A stretch of 64,000 bases of DNA from Romboutsia faecis (lineage in GTDB: Bacteria; Bacillota; Clostridia; Peptostreptococcales; Peptostreptococcaceae), in assembly GCF_014323405.1 (NCBI RefSeq), contig NZ_JACRWE010000002.1:496001-560000 (forward strand). The letters are read 5' to 3'. Below, piece after piece: positions 54,942-63,232 of the stretch; within the stretch, counting starts at the first letter, position 1, and every line of letters begins with the position of its first letter. Under the pieces are notes generated by a model, which saw only the letters and a list, made by a program, of their open reading frames with translations, did not search any database and was not told the origin of the DNA. The translations under genes and the position numbers were made by a program.

Positions 54942-55850
54942 ATGAATAGACCTAAATGTCTAAAACAAGGAGATACTATAGGTATAATAGCTCCTGCAGG
55001 GGATTTAAGAGAATATACTATTGAAGGAATAAAAAGTTCTATAGAGAGTTATGGTTATAAAGTAAAAATAGGTAGAAGTTGTTATTTAAACTACAGAGGT
55101 TATTTAGCTGGTCAAGATGAAATGAGAGTATTAGATCTAGAGAATATGTTTTTAGATGATAGAGTAGATGCAATAATGTGTTTAAGGGGAGGATATGGAA
55201 GTAGTAGAATTTTAGATATGATAGATTACGATATAATAAAAACACATCCTAAAATATTCATAGGATTTTCAGATATAACTGCTTTGCATATAGCTTTTAA
55301 TCAAAAATGCAATTTAATAACTTATCACGGAATAATGGCAAATAAAGCAAGTTTATGGGATGAATCTTCCTATTATTCATTGTTAGAAGCATTAAACTTC
55401 AAAGGAGAATATTGGGTAACTAATCCAGATAATATACCCATTTATACATTGTATAAAGGGAATGCTACAGGGCAAATTATAGGTGGAAATTTATCTATGA
55501 TAACTTCTACGCTAGGAACAGAATATGAAATAGATACTAAGGATAAAATATTATTTATAGAAGAAGTTGGAGAATATATATATAGGATAGATAGATTATT
55601 AAAGCATTTAGAATTAGCAAATAAGTTTAGAGATTGTAAAGGAATTATATTTGGTGATTTTGCAGATTGTAGGAAAAGCACAGAAAAGGACTGTGACCTT
55701 ATTGAATTATTAAAAGAAATTGCTAATAAATATAAAAAGCCTACAGTATATAACCTTAAGTCAGGTCACTGCACACCAATGGTAACAATTCCTTTAGGAG
55801 TACAATGTACTATAAAATCTGGTCAATCAATAATCAAATTTAATAACTAA
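54942..55850 (+). CDS. ldcA: Murein LD-carboxypeptidase (peptidase S66)
   Basis: 302 residues. The N-terminal IGIIAPAGDLREYTIEG, RGGYGSSRILD with the nucleophilic Ser (about 87-97), the FIEEVGEYIYRIDR Glu near 210 and KSGHCTPMVTIPLG His near 278 make up the S66 Ser-Glu-His triad. It removes the terminal D-Ala from L,D-linked tetrapeptides in cytoplasmic murein recycling; the MccF microcin-immunity branch is an alternative but less likely. AGGAGGAG precedes ATG. Divergent from dppA by about 110 bp. Confidence 0.88.
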   Translation: MNRPKCLKQGDTIGIIAPAGDLREYTIEGIKSSIESYGYKVKIGRSCYLNYRGYLAGQDEMRVLDLENMFLDDRVDAIMCLRGGYGSSRILDMIDYDIIKTHPKIFIGFSDITALHIAFNQKCNLITYHGIMANKASLWDESSYYSLLEALNFKGEYWVTNPDNIPIYTLYKGNATGQIIGGNLSMITSTLGTEYEIDTKDKILFIEEVGEYIYRIDRLLKHLELANKFRDCKGIIFGDFADCRKSTEKDCDLIELLKEIANKYKKPTVYNLKSGHCTPMVTIPLGVQCTIKSGQSIIKFNN

Positions 55851-55877
55851 AGTAAAGGTATAAAATATATTACAAAT

Positions 55878-55909
55878 AGGCATAAATATTATATATAATA
55901 TTTATGCCT
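55878..55909. terminator. Perfect 32-bp palindrome downstream of ldcA
   Basis: AGGCATAAATATTATA (55878-55893) and its exact reverse complement (55894-55909). It lies between ldcA and the small minus-strand peptide gene and may end both transcripts. T tracts are modest. Confidence 0.7.
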
Positions 55910-55954
55910 GAAGATAAAGTACTATAAAGATTAATATAAAATATTAAAACTCTG

Positions 55955-56011
55955 CTATGGAATAACAAAAAAAAGTAATATTGCAAATACTAGTAATAAT
56001 CTAAAAGACAT
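55955..56011 (-). CDS. 18-residue hydrophobic membrane peptide
   Basis: Frame MSFRLLLVFAILLFFVIP then TAG, on the minus strand. AGGAGGAG lies about four bases before the ATG, as strong as any ribosome site in the window. After one Arg the whole peptide is hydrophobic, long enough for a minimal membrane helix. It lies in an otherwise empty 300-bp gap with a palindromic terminator behind it. It could be a small membrane-protein regulator or a type I toxin-like peptide. It is too short for certainty, and no family is recognised. Confidence 0.55.
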   Translation of the reverse strand: MSFRLLLVFAILLFFVIP

Positions 56012-56150
56012 TTAGCTCCTCCTATAATATATTTTTATAAAATATATTTGAGTAGAAATAATTTTATGTTAAAAAGATATGAATATATATTTATTTGTCG
56101 TAAATATGATATAATCTTATACAAGTAAAACTTTGCTAGGAGGAATAGAT

Positions 56151-56741
56151 ATGTCTGATGATAGAATTATTGATTTTAATGAATTGAAAAATAAAGTTAA
56201 AGATACTGATGTAGATAAATTCGAACAGTACATTTATAATTTATATTTTTCTGTTATGGATGGAAGTATGAGTATGTCTGAATTTTCAAGAAAAATATTT
56301 GATTATATGAATGATAACAATATATCTCAAGAAAAGTTTATGAATATACAAAAGAAGTTTATGGAAAGATACGGAATGGATTCTCAAGAGATAGAAAAGC
56401 AATTAAAGAATTTTGGAATTGATCCATCAACTATAAATATGGGAAACTTAGATCCTAGTAATATGAATGAAGACCAATTAAATAACATAAGAAAAGCTGC
56501 TGGTTTCTATGAAAGATATGGATCAAAAATACAACCTAAAAGCTGTATTTATGCAACTATAAAAAATGATGTTAATGATATTACTATAATGATAGATCAA
56601 GATAAGGTTATGCTTTACAGTAATAAAAAAATAAATTTAGTTGATGCAGAATTAAATGAATTTTTACTATCTTATAAAAATATGTTCAATAATAAAATAA
56701 GAGTAGTTTTATGTGAAAATTGTACAGAATACGATTATTAA
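56151..56741 (+). CDS. DUF3867-family protein
   Basis: 196 residues. The start, SDDRIIDFNELKNKVKDTDVDKFEQYIYNLYFSVMDG, is cut here to its features: an acidic helical N-terminus, then YMNDNNISQEKFMNIQKKF, typical of the clostridial DUF3867 family. A C-terminal alpha/beta part (residues about 130-196) ends CENCTEYDY. Cytoplasmic, no known function. ATG 56151 follows AGGAGG; the frame runs 18 bases further up through that site. It has its own terminator. Confidence 0.8.
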   Translation: MSDDRIIDFNELKNKVKDTDVDKFEQYIYNLYFSVMDGSMSMSEFSRKIFDYMNDNNISQEKFMNIQKKFMERYGMDSQEIEKQLKNFGIDPSTINMGNLDPSNMNEDQLNNIRKAAGFYERYGSKIQPKSCIYATIKNDVNDITIMIDQDKVMLYSNKKINLVDAELNEFLLSYKNMFNNKIRVVLCENCTEYDY

Positions 56742-56772
56742 AAATATCGAATACGAATATAATATATAAAAT

Positions 56773-56810
56773 AAAAAATGGTGAGCTTATCTAGCATCAC
56801 CATTTTTTAT
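56773..56810. terminator. Terminator between DUF3867 gene and cysteine hydrolase gene
   Basis: AAAAAATGGTGA (56773-56784) pairs with TCACCATTTTTT (56797-56808) and is bidirectional. Confidence 0.9.
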
Positions 56811-56815
56811 TATAC

Positions 56816-57460
56816 TTACTCATCTATTGAAAAGCTTTTTATAACATTTATTCCATTTTGTATCATACTGTTTAAGAATACGATATTAGATAAATCTGCA
56901 CAATGAACATTAGGAATATCATATGTATCAACTAAGTTCATTGGAACTATTACGTTTTTATTTATATTGTTTTGTATAAAATATGTTTTTAGAGTGACTG
57001 CAAACTGGTAAATACAAATATCTGTACAGTCTCCTATTACTATGATATTATCTACATTATCAAAGTTCATATTTCCTAATGCAAAAAATCCATTAGTAGA
57101 ATTTTTAGGTAGCACTTTAAGATTTTCAATAGTTTTTAGCTCGTCTACAATATCACTTTCAGCATCACCTTCTAAACAATGAGGAGGATAGCTTAAAAAT
57201 TCTATAGAATCTTTAGGATGACAATCTGTAAATGCAATAATTCTATGTAATTTAGGTGATAATTTTTTTGAAAATTCAGTGATAGGATTAATAAGTGATT
57301 CTATCCTTGGTGAATATAAGGCTCCACCTTTTGCAAAGCCATTATTTATATCTACTATAAATAAATCTGTTTTGTTAAGCTGAATATTAGATATATTTTC
57401 TACTGGTAAATTATCTAAATTATTTTTTAAAGCTTCTAATTCATTTAATAAGTTATTCAT
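56816..57460 (-). CDS. Isochorismatase-like cysteine hydrolase (nicotinamidase-type)
   Basis: 214 residues. The triad is visible: Asp in LFIVDINNGF (about residue 36), Lys in LPKNSTNGFF (about 118) and Cys in GDCTDICIYQF (about 144). FTDCHPKDSIEF with HCLEGDAESD matches the metal/substrate part of nicotinamidases, so it may deamidate nicotinamide in NAD salvage. The metal motif is not perfectly standard, so another amidase function is possible. An extra 30-residue N-terminal helix is present. GGGGG precedes ATG. Confidence 0.82.
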   Translation of the reverse strand: MNNLLNELEALKNNLDNLPVENISNIQLNKTDLFIVDINNGFAKGGALYSPRIESLINPITEFSKKLSPKLHRIIAFTDCHPKDSIEFLSYPPHCLEGDAESDIVDELKTIENLKVLPKNSTNGFFALGNMNFDNVDNIIVIGDCTDICIYQFAVTLKTYFIQNNINKNVIVPMNLVDTYDIPNVHCADLSNIVFLNSMIQNGINVIKSFSIDE

Positions 57461-57641
57461 AAAAACCCCCTGCGTACAATTATATATATATATAATACAT
57501 TAAAGTAAATACTAGTGTAAAGACAGAAGAAGTATTTATTTTTATAGAGAAGATACTAACAATAATATTAGCAATACATTGCATGAAGAATTAAGTAAAA
57601 TATATATTACAACAGATGTTAATTTTACTTATGAAAATAAT
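57461..57641. other. Gap between two minus-strand genes with possible gene remnant
   Basis: On the plus strand the frame from the TAG at 57513 stays open and reads text such as NNNISNTLHEELSKIYITTD before running into the terminator. It lacks a start codon with a ribosome site. It could be the eroded end of a lost gene or chance. The promoter of the hydrolase gene must also lie here. Confidence 0.3.
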
Positions 57642-57680
57642 AAAAAGGTTAGTTTTGATATTTTCAAAACTAACCTTTTT
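57642..57680. terminator. Terminator after the YjiH-family gene
   Basis: AAAAAGGTTAGTTTTGA (57642-57658) pairs perfectly over 17 bp with TCAAAACTAACCTTTTT (57664-57680). On the minus strand it is directly after the stop at 57683. Confidence 0.92.
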
Positions 57681-57682
57681 AT

Positions 57683-59062
57683 TTATTTAAATATAAGCTT
57701 TGCAATTATAGTTATTATTGGCAGTGCAATTATAGTTCTTGTTAAGAAAATAATAAATAAATCTTTTAACTTAAGAGGTATATCAGACTTTAGTATAACT
57801 GCACCAGTTTCAGTTAAGTAAACTAACTGAGTTATAGATAAAACACCTATTATAAACTGCGTAACTTGACTTATATCAGATCCAGATACCATGATTGATG
57901 GTAAGAACATATCTGTAAATCCAACTAATACAGCTGGTGCTGCAGCTTGAGCATCAGGTATTTGAAGTAGATTAAGTACAAATACAACAGGTATAGAAAT
58001 TACATTAAAGAAAGGGGTAAACTCAGCAACTATTAAAGCTAAAGTTCCCCAAGCCATTACTAAAGGTAAAAGCCCTAAGTACATATCTATAACAGTTTTA
58101 CATCCATTGATTAATATATTTTTTACAGTAGGAGCAGTTTCAGCTCTTTTTATAGCTTTGTCTAATCCAAATTTGAAAGTATTAACACCTTTTGGAACTA
58201 TTTCTTCTTTTAAATGCTCAACATTATTGTAGGTCTCATTAGTAAATCCTTTTAAAGGATATATACGAGGCATTATTAATGCACAAGCTAATGATGCTAT
58301 ACAAACTGTAGCATAGAAAGGAACAAATAAAGGCATAAAGCCAAGTTGATCAGCTATTACTGTTGAGAATGGTAATGATACTAATGAGAAGCAAACTGAG
58401 ATAATAGCAGCTTCTTTAGCAGTATAAAAACCTTGTTTATATTGAGTATTAGTTATCATAATTCCTAAAGTACCATCTCCTAACCAAGAAGAAACTGCAT
58501 CTATTGCAGAACGACCAGGAACTTTGAATAATTTATACATAAATCTAGATATCATAGTACCAAATAAGTCCATAAGACCAAAATCTACTACTAGTGGTAA
58601 TAAAAATCCTGATACTAAGAATATAGCAAGTAAACTTGGTAAAAGACCTATCATTGTACCACCAGTAACATCTGATTTTATAAACTCGGGTCCAACATTA
58701 AATAATGTCATAACTATAAATATAGCACCTAAAATTCTACATACTAACCAAAATGGTGAAACATTTAATAAATCTCTTAAAAATTCATTTTTTATATTCA
58801 TAAATTTGCTAAGTATAGATAAAACTGCAGATGTAACAATAACAACTAGTGCTATATTTTCTAAGTGACCAGAAGCCATTATTTTTATAAGTTCGGCTAA
58901 AAATCCGATACCTATATTGTAAGTAGATAAACCATCTAAATGTATAAGATTTCCATATGGTATTGGTATAACAAATAAAAATAATCCTAATAATGATGGT
59001 ATTAAAAATTTAAGTATATTATTGCTTTTTGATTCAATACTATTGTGAGTTGACTTTTCCAT
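57683..59062 (-). CDS. YjiH-family transporter under T-box control
   Basis: 459 residues, about ten to eleven helices, with the nucleoside-recognition (gate) domains of the YjiH family: LPLVVDFGLMDLFGTMISRF, KLFKVPGRSAIDAVSSWLGDG, then a second gate domain near 330-440 with AAAPAVLVGFTDMFLPSIM. Length is typical. The family has no firm substrate. A T-box riboswitch sits in its leader with apparent specifier AGA, so the gene should be switched on when an aminoacyl-tRNA, probably tRNA-Arg, is uncharged. An amino acid or peptide uptake role is therefore likely (inference). Confidence 0.85.
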   Translation of the reverse strand: MEKSTHNSIESKSNNILKFLIPSLLGLFLFVIPIPYGNLIHLDGLSTYNIGIGFLAELIKIMASGHLENIALVVIVTSAVLSILSKFMNIKNEFLRDLLNVSPFWLVCRILGAIFIVMTLFNVGPEFIKSDVTGGTMIGLLPSLLAIFLVSGFLLPLVVDFGLMDLFGTMISRFMYKLFKVPGRSAIDAVSSWLGDGTLGIMITNTQYKQGFYTAKEAAIISVCFSLVSLPFSTVIADQLGFMPLFVPFYATVCIASLACALIMPRIYPLKGFTNETYNNVEHLKEEIVPKGVNTFKFGLDKAIKRAETAPTVKNILINGCKTVIDMYLGLLPLVMAWGTLALIVAEFTPFFNVISIPVVFVLNLLQIPDAQAAAPAVLVGFTDMFLPSIMVSGSDISQVTQFIIGVLSITQLVYLTETGAVILKSDIPLKLKDLFIIFLTRTIIALPIITIIAKLIFK

Positions 59063-59131
59063 AATAATTATATCCTCCTAAAATGTTAATAATTGGTTAT
59101 TGATTTGTATTTTGCAAAATAAAATTCAAAT

Positions 59132-59164
59132 AAAAAAGTCTCTTGGTTTTAAAAACCAAGAGAC
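59132..59164 (-). terminator. T-box regulated terminator
   Basis: GTCTCTTGGTTTT pairs with AAAACCAAGAGAC, then TTTTTT on the minus strand. The competing antiterminator forms with the T-box sequence just before it. Confidence 0.9.
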
Positions 59165-59372
59165 GAAATTTCCGCGTTACCACTCTCGTTGATAAAATTA
59201 TATAAAAATACAATTTTATCCACTCAATCTCTTAAGGCGAGATAACCTATTATCATACTAGTATTTCAAATAATATTCTCCAAAGCTCTCTTCAATTAAA
59301 CTTCAATACTAAGCTTCCACCATCCTTAGCTCTCTATAAAATTCATTTAACTTACTCTCTTTTTCTCAGAAT
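59132..59372 (-). ncRNA. T-box riboswitch, apparent specifier AGA (Arg)
   Basis: On the minus strand, reading from about 59372 downwards: AGAGAGTAAG (loop-E side of stem I), the distal-loop text GGATGGTGGAAG, then TTGAAGAGAGCTTTGGAG, whose canonical form is GAAC-codon-A-CTTTGG; that aligns AGA (59289-59287) as specifier. The antiterminator T-box AGAGTGGTAACGCGG is at 59186-59172. The terminator GTCTCTTGG/CCAAGAGAC with T6 is at 59164-59132. All parts are in the right order directly upstream of the YjiH gene. The Arg reading depends on alignment; GAG (Glu) is one register away. Confidence 0.92.
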
Positions 59373-59625
59373 TTGTAAATATTAACTTGTTAGATATAAA
59401 TATAAATTAATTAATATAAAAAGTCAATAATTTATTTAAAAAGAATTTATATTTTAAATTTTATGACAAATTAAAAGCATAAGTATTATTAATTATATTA
59501 AGTATCTTTGAGTACAAAATTAACTTCTTATAAAGTATTATGAATATTCATAATCCTAGTAACATAAATAACTAAAAAAAATAAAATATAGTATATGTTT
59601 ATAGTTTAAAAGTGGGGGCGAAGGT
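59373..59625. other. AT-rich divergent spacer with an 18-bp palindrome
   Basis: It holds the promoters of the T-box leader (minus) and the Sel1-repeat gene (plus). ATTATGAATATTCATAAT (59537-59554) is a perfect palindrome about 70 bp before the plus-strand start and may be an operator. I see nothing else. Confidence 0.5.
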
Positions 59626-60441
59626 ATGGCCATAAATGAGATATTTAGAGAGATGTTCAAGGAGCAAAAAAGAAAAAATGAGCTAGAATATCAAAAAGAA
59701 ATATTAAGAAAGACATTAGAGGAGCAGGGGTCTATGATAAATGACTATGACAGAGCTATTGAACTTTTAGAAATAGAGAATTACAAAGAGGCGATACCAT
59801 TACTAACTAAGTGTGCAGATAAAGATAATGCAGGTGCTCAATACGAATTGGGCAAAATTTTAAAAGAAGGTCTAGGAACAGAAATTGATAAGGAATTGGC
59901 GAAAAAATATTTAATTAACTCATATAAAAATGGTTTTAAAAAATCAGGAGCATTACTAAGAGAAATGAGATATGAAGATATTGGTAAACAAAGTAAAATA
60001 GCTGATACAGAATATGAGACTGTACAAAGTGATTTAGGATATATAATTGATATGCCAAAGAATTGGATTAGGCTTGAATCAAAGAATAAAAATTGTTTTG
60101 ATACAGTTGCAATAGACAAAGTAGATGGAGACGTTATTTTCAATATAAAAATGCAAGTATTCTTAATAGAAATCCCAGAAAATATGTCTTTCTGTGTAGA
60201 CTTAGATAGGGTAGCAAATAATATGGGATGTATAGAATCAGTTGTATTCAATAATGGACACTGTGATGGAAGGTTAATTTGTGGAGAAGGCTTGGATGGT
60301 ACTTGTAACTACTTGTTTATAAGTAAGGGAGTAAGAGGAGTATATGATGTTAGAGTAATTGTAGATAAATACTTAGACTCAAGCTATGAAAAAATAATAG
60401 ATCATATTATTTATAGTTTTGATATAGTAGAAAAGTTGTAA
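59626..60441 (+). CDS. Sel1/TPR-repeat protein with unknown C-terminal domain
   Basis: 271 residues. An N-terminal charged coiled coil (about 8-45) is followed by a Sel1-like repeat (about 48-100: NYKEAIPLLTKCADKDNAGA, YELGKILKEGLGTEIDKELA). The C-terminal half (about 130-270) is beta-rich with IDMPKNWIRLESKN, VIFNIKMQVFLIEIPENMSF and VYDVRVIVDKYL. This is the kind of domain that measures or binds a partner, but no name comes to mind. Cytoplasmic. GGGGGCGAAGG precedes ATG. Confidence 0.7.
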   Translation: MAINEIFREMFKEQKRKNELEYQKEILRKTLEEQGSMINDYDRAIELLEIENYKEAIPLLTKCADKDNAGAQYELGKILKEGLGTEIDKELAKKYLINSYKNGFKKSGALLREMRYEDIGKQSKIADTEYETVQSDLGYIIDMPKNWIRLESKNKNCFDTVAIDKVDGDVIFNIKMQVFLIEIPENMSFCVDLDRVANNMGCIESVVFNNGHCDGRLICGEGLDGTCNYLFISKGVRGVYDVRVIVDKYLDSSYEKIIDHIIYSFDIVEKL

Positions 60442-60451
60442 TTTCAAATAA

Positions 60452-60506
60452 AAAATAAAAGTGGTCTTAGGTTGTATCTTGAATATACTAAGACCATTTT
60501 TATTTT
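60452..60506. terminator. Bidirectional terminator between Sel1 gene and GerMN-like gene
   Basis: AAAATAAAAGTGGTCTTAG (ending 60470) pairs with CTAAGACCATTTTTATTTT (60488-60506), with one mismatch. Confidence 0.85.
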
Positions 60507-60528
60507 ATTATTAAAGATAAATTTTATT

Positions 60529-61071
60529 TTACTCTAAAGAATCTTTAGTGAAGTATTCATCTTTTTCTATTAATATATGTCCACTTTCATATTCTTCACC
60601 TTCAACTAATATTTTAAATTTATCTAAATCGAAGTTTTCTATGTAAGTTTTAGCAATAGAATTAAGCATCATAGATTCAAATCCAGCACCTAAATTAAAG
60701 TTATAAAACTCTTTAGATAAATTAAGAACACCTATTGTCTTATTGTCTTGACCTTCATATGTAGTAAAATCTTTCACGGTAGCATCAGAAACAACTATAT
60801 CTTCAATTTTTAATTCATCAAATATAGTATTCGCAGTGATTTCTTTTAATTTGACCTCTTTATTAACAATGGAATCACTTTCAAAATCGGATACATAAAT
60901 AGTAGCAGTTACATTAGAATCTTCATCAGTATCGTTGGGATCATTAGTAGAACTTATTTCTCCTTTTGAGTTATTGTTGTCCTTATTTTCATCAGAAGAA
61001 GTATTAGAACATCCAGAAACTAATAATATACAAGAAAAAAGCATTATAAAAAAATATATAGATTTTTTCAA
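60529..61071 (-). CDS. GerMN-like lipoprotein
   Basis: 180 residues, TTG start after AGGAGGTG. The signal peptide ends LLVSGC (lipid Cys about 21), followed by a Ser/Asn/Asp linker (22-52). The domain (about 55-165) has TIYVSDFESDSI, TTYEGQDNKTIGVLNLSKEF and GAGFESMMLNSIAKTYIENF, the pattern of GerMN domains (GerM and LpqB-type lipoproteins). GerM in Bacillus takes part in the sporulation channel and spore germination. Anchored on the outer membrane face; precise role unknown. Confidence 0.75.
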   Translation of the reverse strand: MKKSIYFFIMLFSCILLVSGCSNTSSDENKDNNNSKGEISSTNDPNDTDEDSNVTATIYVSDFESDSIVNKEVKLKEITANTIFDELKIEDIVVSDATVKDFTTYEGQDNKTIGVLNLSKEFYNFNLGAGFESMMLNSIAKTYIENFDLDKFKILVEGEEYESGHILIEKDEYFTKDSLE

Positions 61072-61223
61072 ATAAACACCTCCTTAATTAATCTATTTAT
61101 CTCAATTAAAAGATAATAGACTAGTATCAGAGTATGATTTATGATATAAATATATGACTAAAATATAAATTTGAATAATTATAAATTAAATAAAAACAAA
61201 TCTTGTACAATGATTTAGTATAT

Positions 61224-61264
61224 AAAAAAGTCTATCTAAAATCATATAATTTCAGATAGACTTA
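61224..61264 (-). terminator. Terminator after ABC-F gene
   Basis: On the minus strand AAGTCTATCT (61263-61254) pairs with AGATAGACTT (61237-61228), then TTTT. Confidence 0.85.
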
Positions 61265-61274
61265 GTTTAATTAT

Positions 61275-63197
61275 TTAATTTTTTGAGTTTGCAATTTCTT
61301 CAGCTAGGTTATTTAAATATTCCCATCTTTCGTATTTATATTCTAATTCTTTTTCAAGATTTGCTTTTTCATCTAATATTTCTTGTAGTTTAGTAAAGTT
61401 AGTAGCAAATTTTGATGTGCTTTCTTCAAGTTCAGCAATTTTATTTTCAAGTTTTTCAATATCAGAATCTATAGAATCAAATTCTCTTTGTTCATTATAA
61501 GAAAACTTAAGTTTTTTATCATTTTTAGGCTTCTCTTTTTTTACTTCTTTATGCTCAGTTTCTTTTTTAGTGTTTTTTTGAGATTCTTCAAATTCTATAC
61601 CTTGAATTTCTTTGTAAATTAAATAATCACTATAATTACCTGTAAATATATGAATATTACCATTACCTTCATAAGCGAATATCTTATTACAAATTCTATC
61701 TAAGAAATATCTATCATGAGATACAGATATTACAACACCTTTAAATTCATCAAGGTAATCTTCTAGTCTATTTAGAGTTTCTATATCTAAATCATTTGTA
61801 GGCTCATCTAGTAAAAGAACATTTGGTGCTAACATTAAAGTTCTAAGTAAATGAAGTCTACGTCTTTCACCACCAGATAGTTTTCCTATAAGAGTGTACT
61901 GCATTGTTGAGTTAAATAAAAATCTCTCACACATTTGAGATGCAGATATTTTAGTTCCATCAGCTGTTTCTATATAATCACTAGCTTCTTTAACATAATC
62001 AATAGCTCTCATACTTAAATCCATATGAGCATCATCTTGTGTAAAGCATCCTATTTTAACAGTTTCACCTATTTCAATTTCTCCACTATCAGGAGTTAAT
62101 TCTCCGTTTAAGATTTTTATAAGAGTAGACTTACCTTGACCATTTTTACCAATTATACCGATTCTATCATGGCGAGTAAGAGTATACTCCAAGTTATTTA
62201 TTACAGTTTTATCTCCAAAGGTTTTAGAGATATTGTGAATTTCTATTATTTTATTACCAAGTCTAGAAGAACCGACAGATATATCCATTCTTTCATCTGG
62301 AGTAATAACTTCTCTATTAGTTAATTCATCAAATCTTTGAAGTCTAGCTTTTTGCTTTGTAGTACGAGCTTTTGCTCCTCGTTTTACCCAAGCAAGCTCT
62401 GTTCTAATTAAGTTTTGACGTTTTTCTTCCATACTAGATTCTATAGCTATTCTTTCCATTTTCTTTTCTAGGAAAAGAGAATAGTTACCATCGTAGCTAA
62501 ATAACCTACCTTTATCTAGTTCTATGATTCTATTAGTAACACGATCTAAGAAATATCTATCGTGAGTTATCATAAGTAGCGAAAACTTAGAAGCGTTTAA
62601 ATATTCTTCTAACCAGTCTATAGTATTATTATCCAGGTGGTTGGTAGGCTCATCAAGTATTAATAATTCACAAGGTGTTATAAGAGCAGATGCAAGAGAG
62701 ACTCTTTTTCTTTGACCACCTGATAATTCCTTTATTTTTTGAGTATAATCATTTATACCAAGTTTAGTAAGAACAGTTTTAGCTTCACTCTCTAAATCCC
62801 AAAGATTAAGTGCATCTATTTTTTCTTGTAAAGATAATAATTTTTTATTTAAGTTTTCATCATAAGAAGTATTTATTTTTTCTAAAACTTCTTCATATTC
62901 ACCAAGTAACTTCATTTCAGCAGAAGTACCTTTAAATACCTGTTCAAGTACTGTAGCTTCTTCATCATACTCTGGATTTTGAGGTAAATACTCAACTCTA
63001 ACCTTATTAGCTTTAGTTATAGTACCAGATTCAGCTTCCTCAGCTCCAGCAATTATTTTTAAAAGTGTAGATTTACCAGTACCATTAACACCGATTAAAC
63101 CTATTTTTTCACCTTCATTAATACCAAGAGATATATTTTGTAATAAAGTTTTCTCAGAATAACTCTTGCTTATATTTTCTAATGTCATTAAGTTCAT
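61275..63197 (-). CDS. uup: ABC-F ATPase, Uup-like
   Basis: 640 residues with two ABC domains and no membrane segment. Walker A motifs are GVNGTGKST (near 37) and GKNGQGKST (near 355), signatures LSGGQRKR and LSGGERRR, and Walker B LLILDEPTNHLD and VLLLDEPTNDLD. The linker between them has the KGAKARTTKQKARLQRF arm typical of ABC-F. A C-terminal coiled coil (about 555-640) marks the Uup branch, linked to ribosome and DNA transactions. ATG 63197 follows AAAGGTGAT; a GTG nine bases earlier overlaps it. Antibiotic-resistance ABC-F function is not indicated. Confidence 0.92.
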   Translation of the reverse strand: MNLMTLENISKSYSEKTLLQNISLGINEGEKIGLIGVNGTGKSTLLKIIAGAEEAESGTITKANKVRVEYLPQNPEYDEEATVLEQVFKGTSAEMKLLGEYEEVLEKINTSYDENLNKKLLSLQEKIDALNLWDLESEAKTVLTKLGINDYTQKIKELSGGQRKRVSLASALITPCELLILDEPTNHLDNNTIDWLEEYLNASKFSLLMITHDRYFLDRVTNRIIELDKGRLFSYDGNYSLFLEKKMERIAIESSMEEKRQNLIRTELAWVKRGAKARTTKQKARLQRFDELTNREVITPDERMDISVGSSRLGNKIIEIHNISKTFGDKTVINNLEYTLTRHDRIGIIGKNGQGKSTLIKILNGELTPDSGEIEIGETVKIGCFTQDDAHMDLSMRAIDYVKEASDYIETADGTKISASQMCERFLFNSTMQYTLIGKLSGGERRRLHLLRTLMLAPNVLLLDEPTNDLDIETLNRLEDYLDEFKGVVISVSHDRYFLDRICNKIFAYEGNGNIHIFTGNYSDYLIYKEIQGIEFEESQKNTKKETEHKEVKKEKPKNDKKLKFSYNEQREFDSIDSDIEKLENKIAELEESTSKFATNFTKLQEILDEKANLEKELEYKYERWEYLNNLAEEIANSKN

Positions 63198-63232
63198 ATA
63201 AATCACCTTTTGTTATAATTTTAAGTTTATAT

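Noticed and set aside
57579..57821. 80-residue plus-strand frame overlapping the end of the YjiH gene
   Set aside because: Starts at TTG without a ribosome site, runs through a strong terminator and then antisense to the YjiH gene. Only its first part could be a remnant.
61275..63197. Antibiotic-resistance (ARE) ABC-F call
   Set aside because: The C-terminal coiled coil and linker fit the Uup branch, and no leader-peptide attenuator is present upstream.
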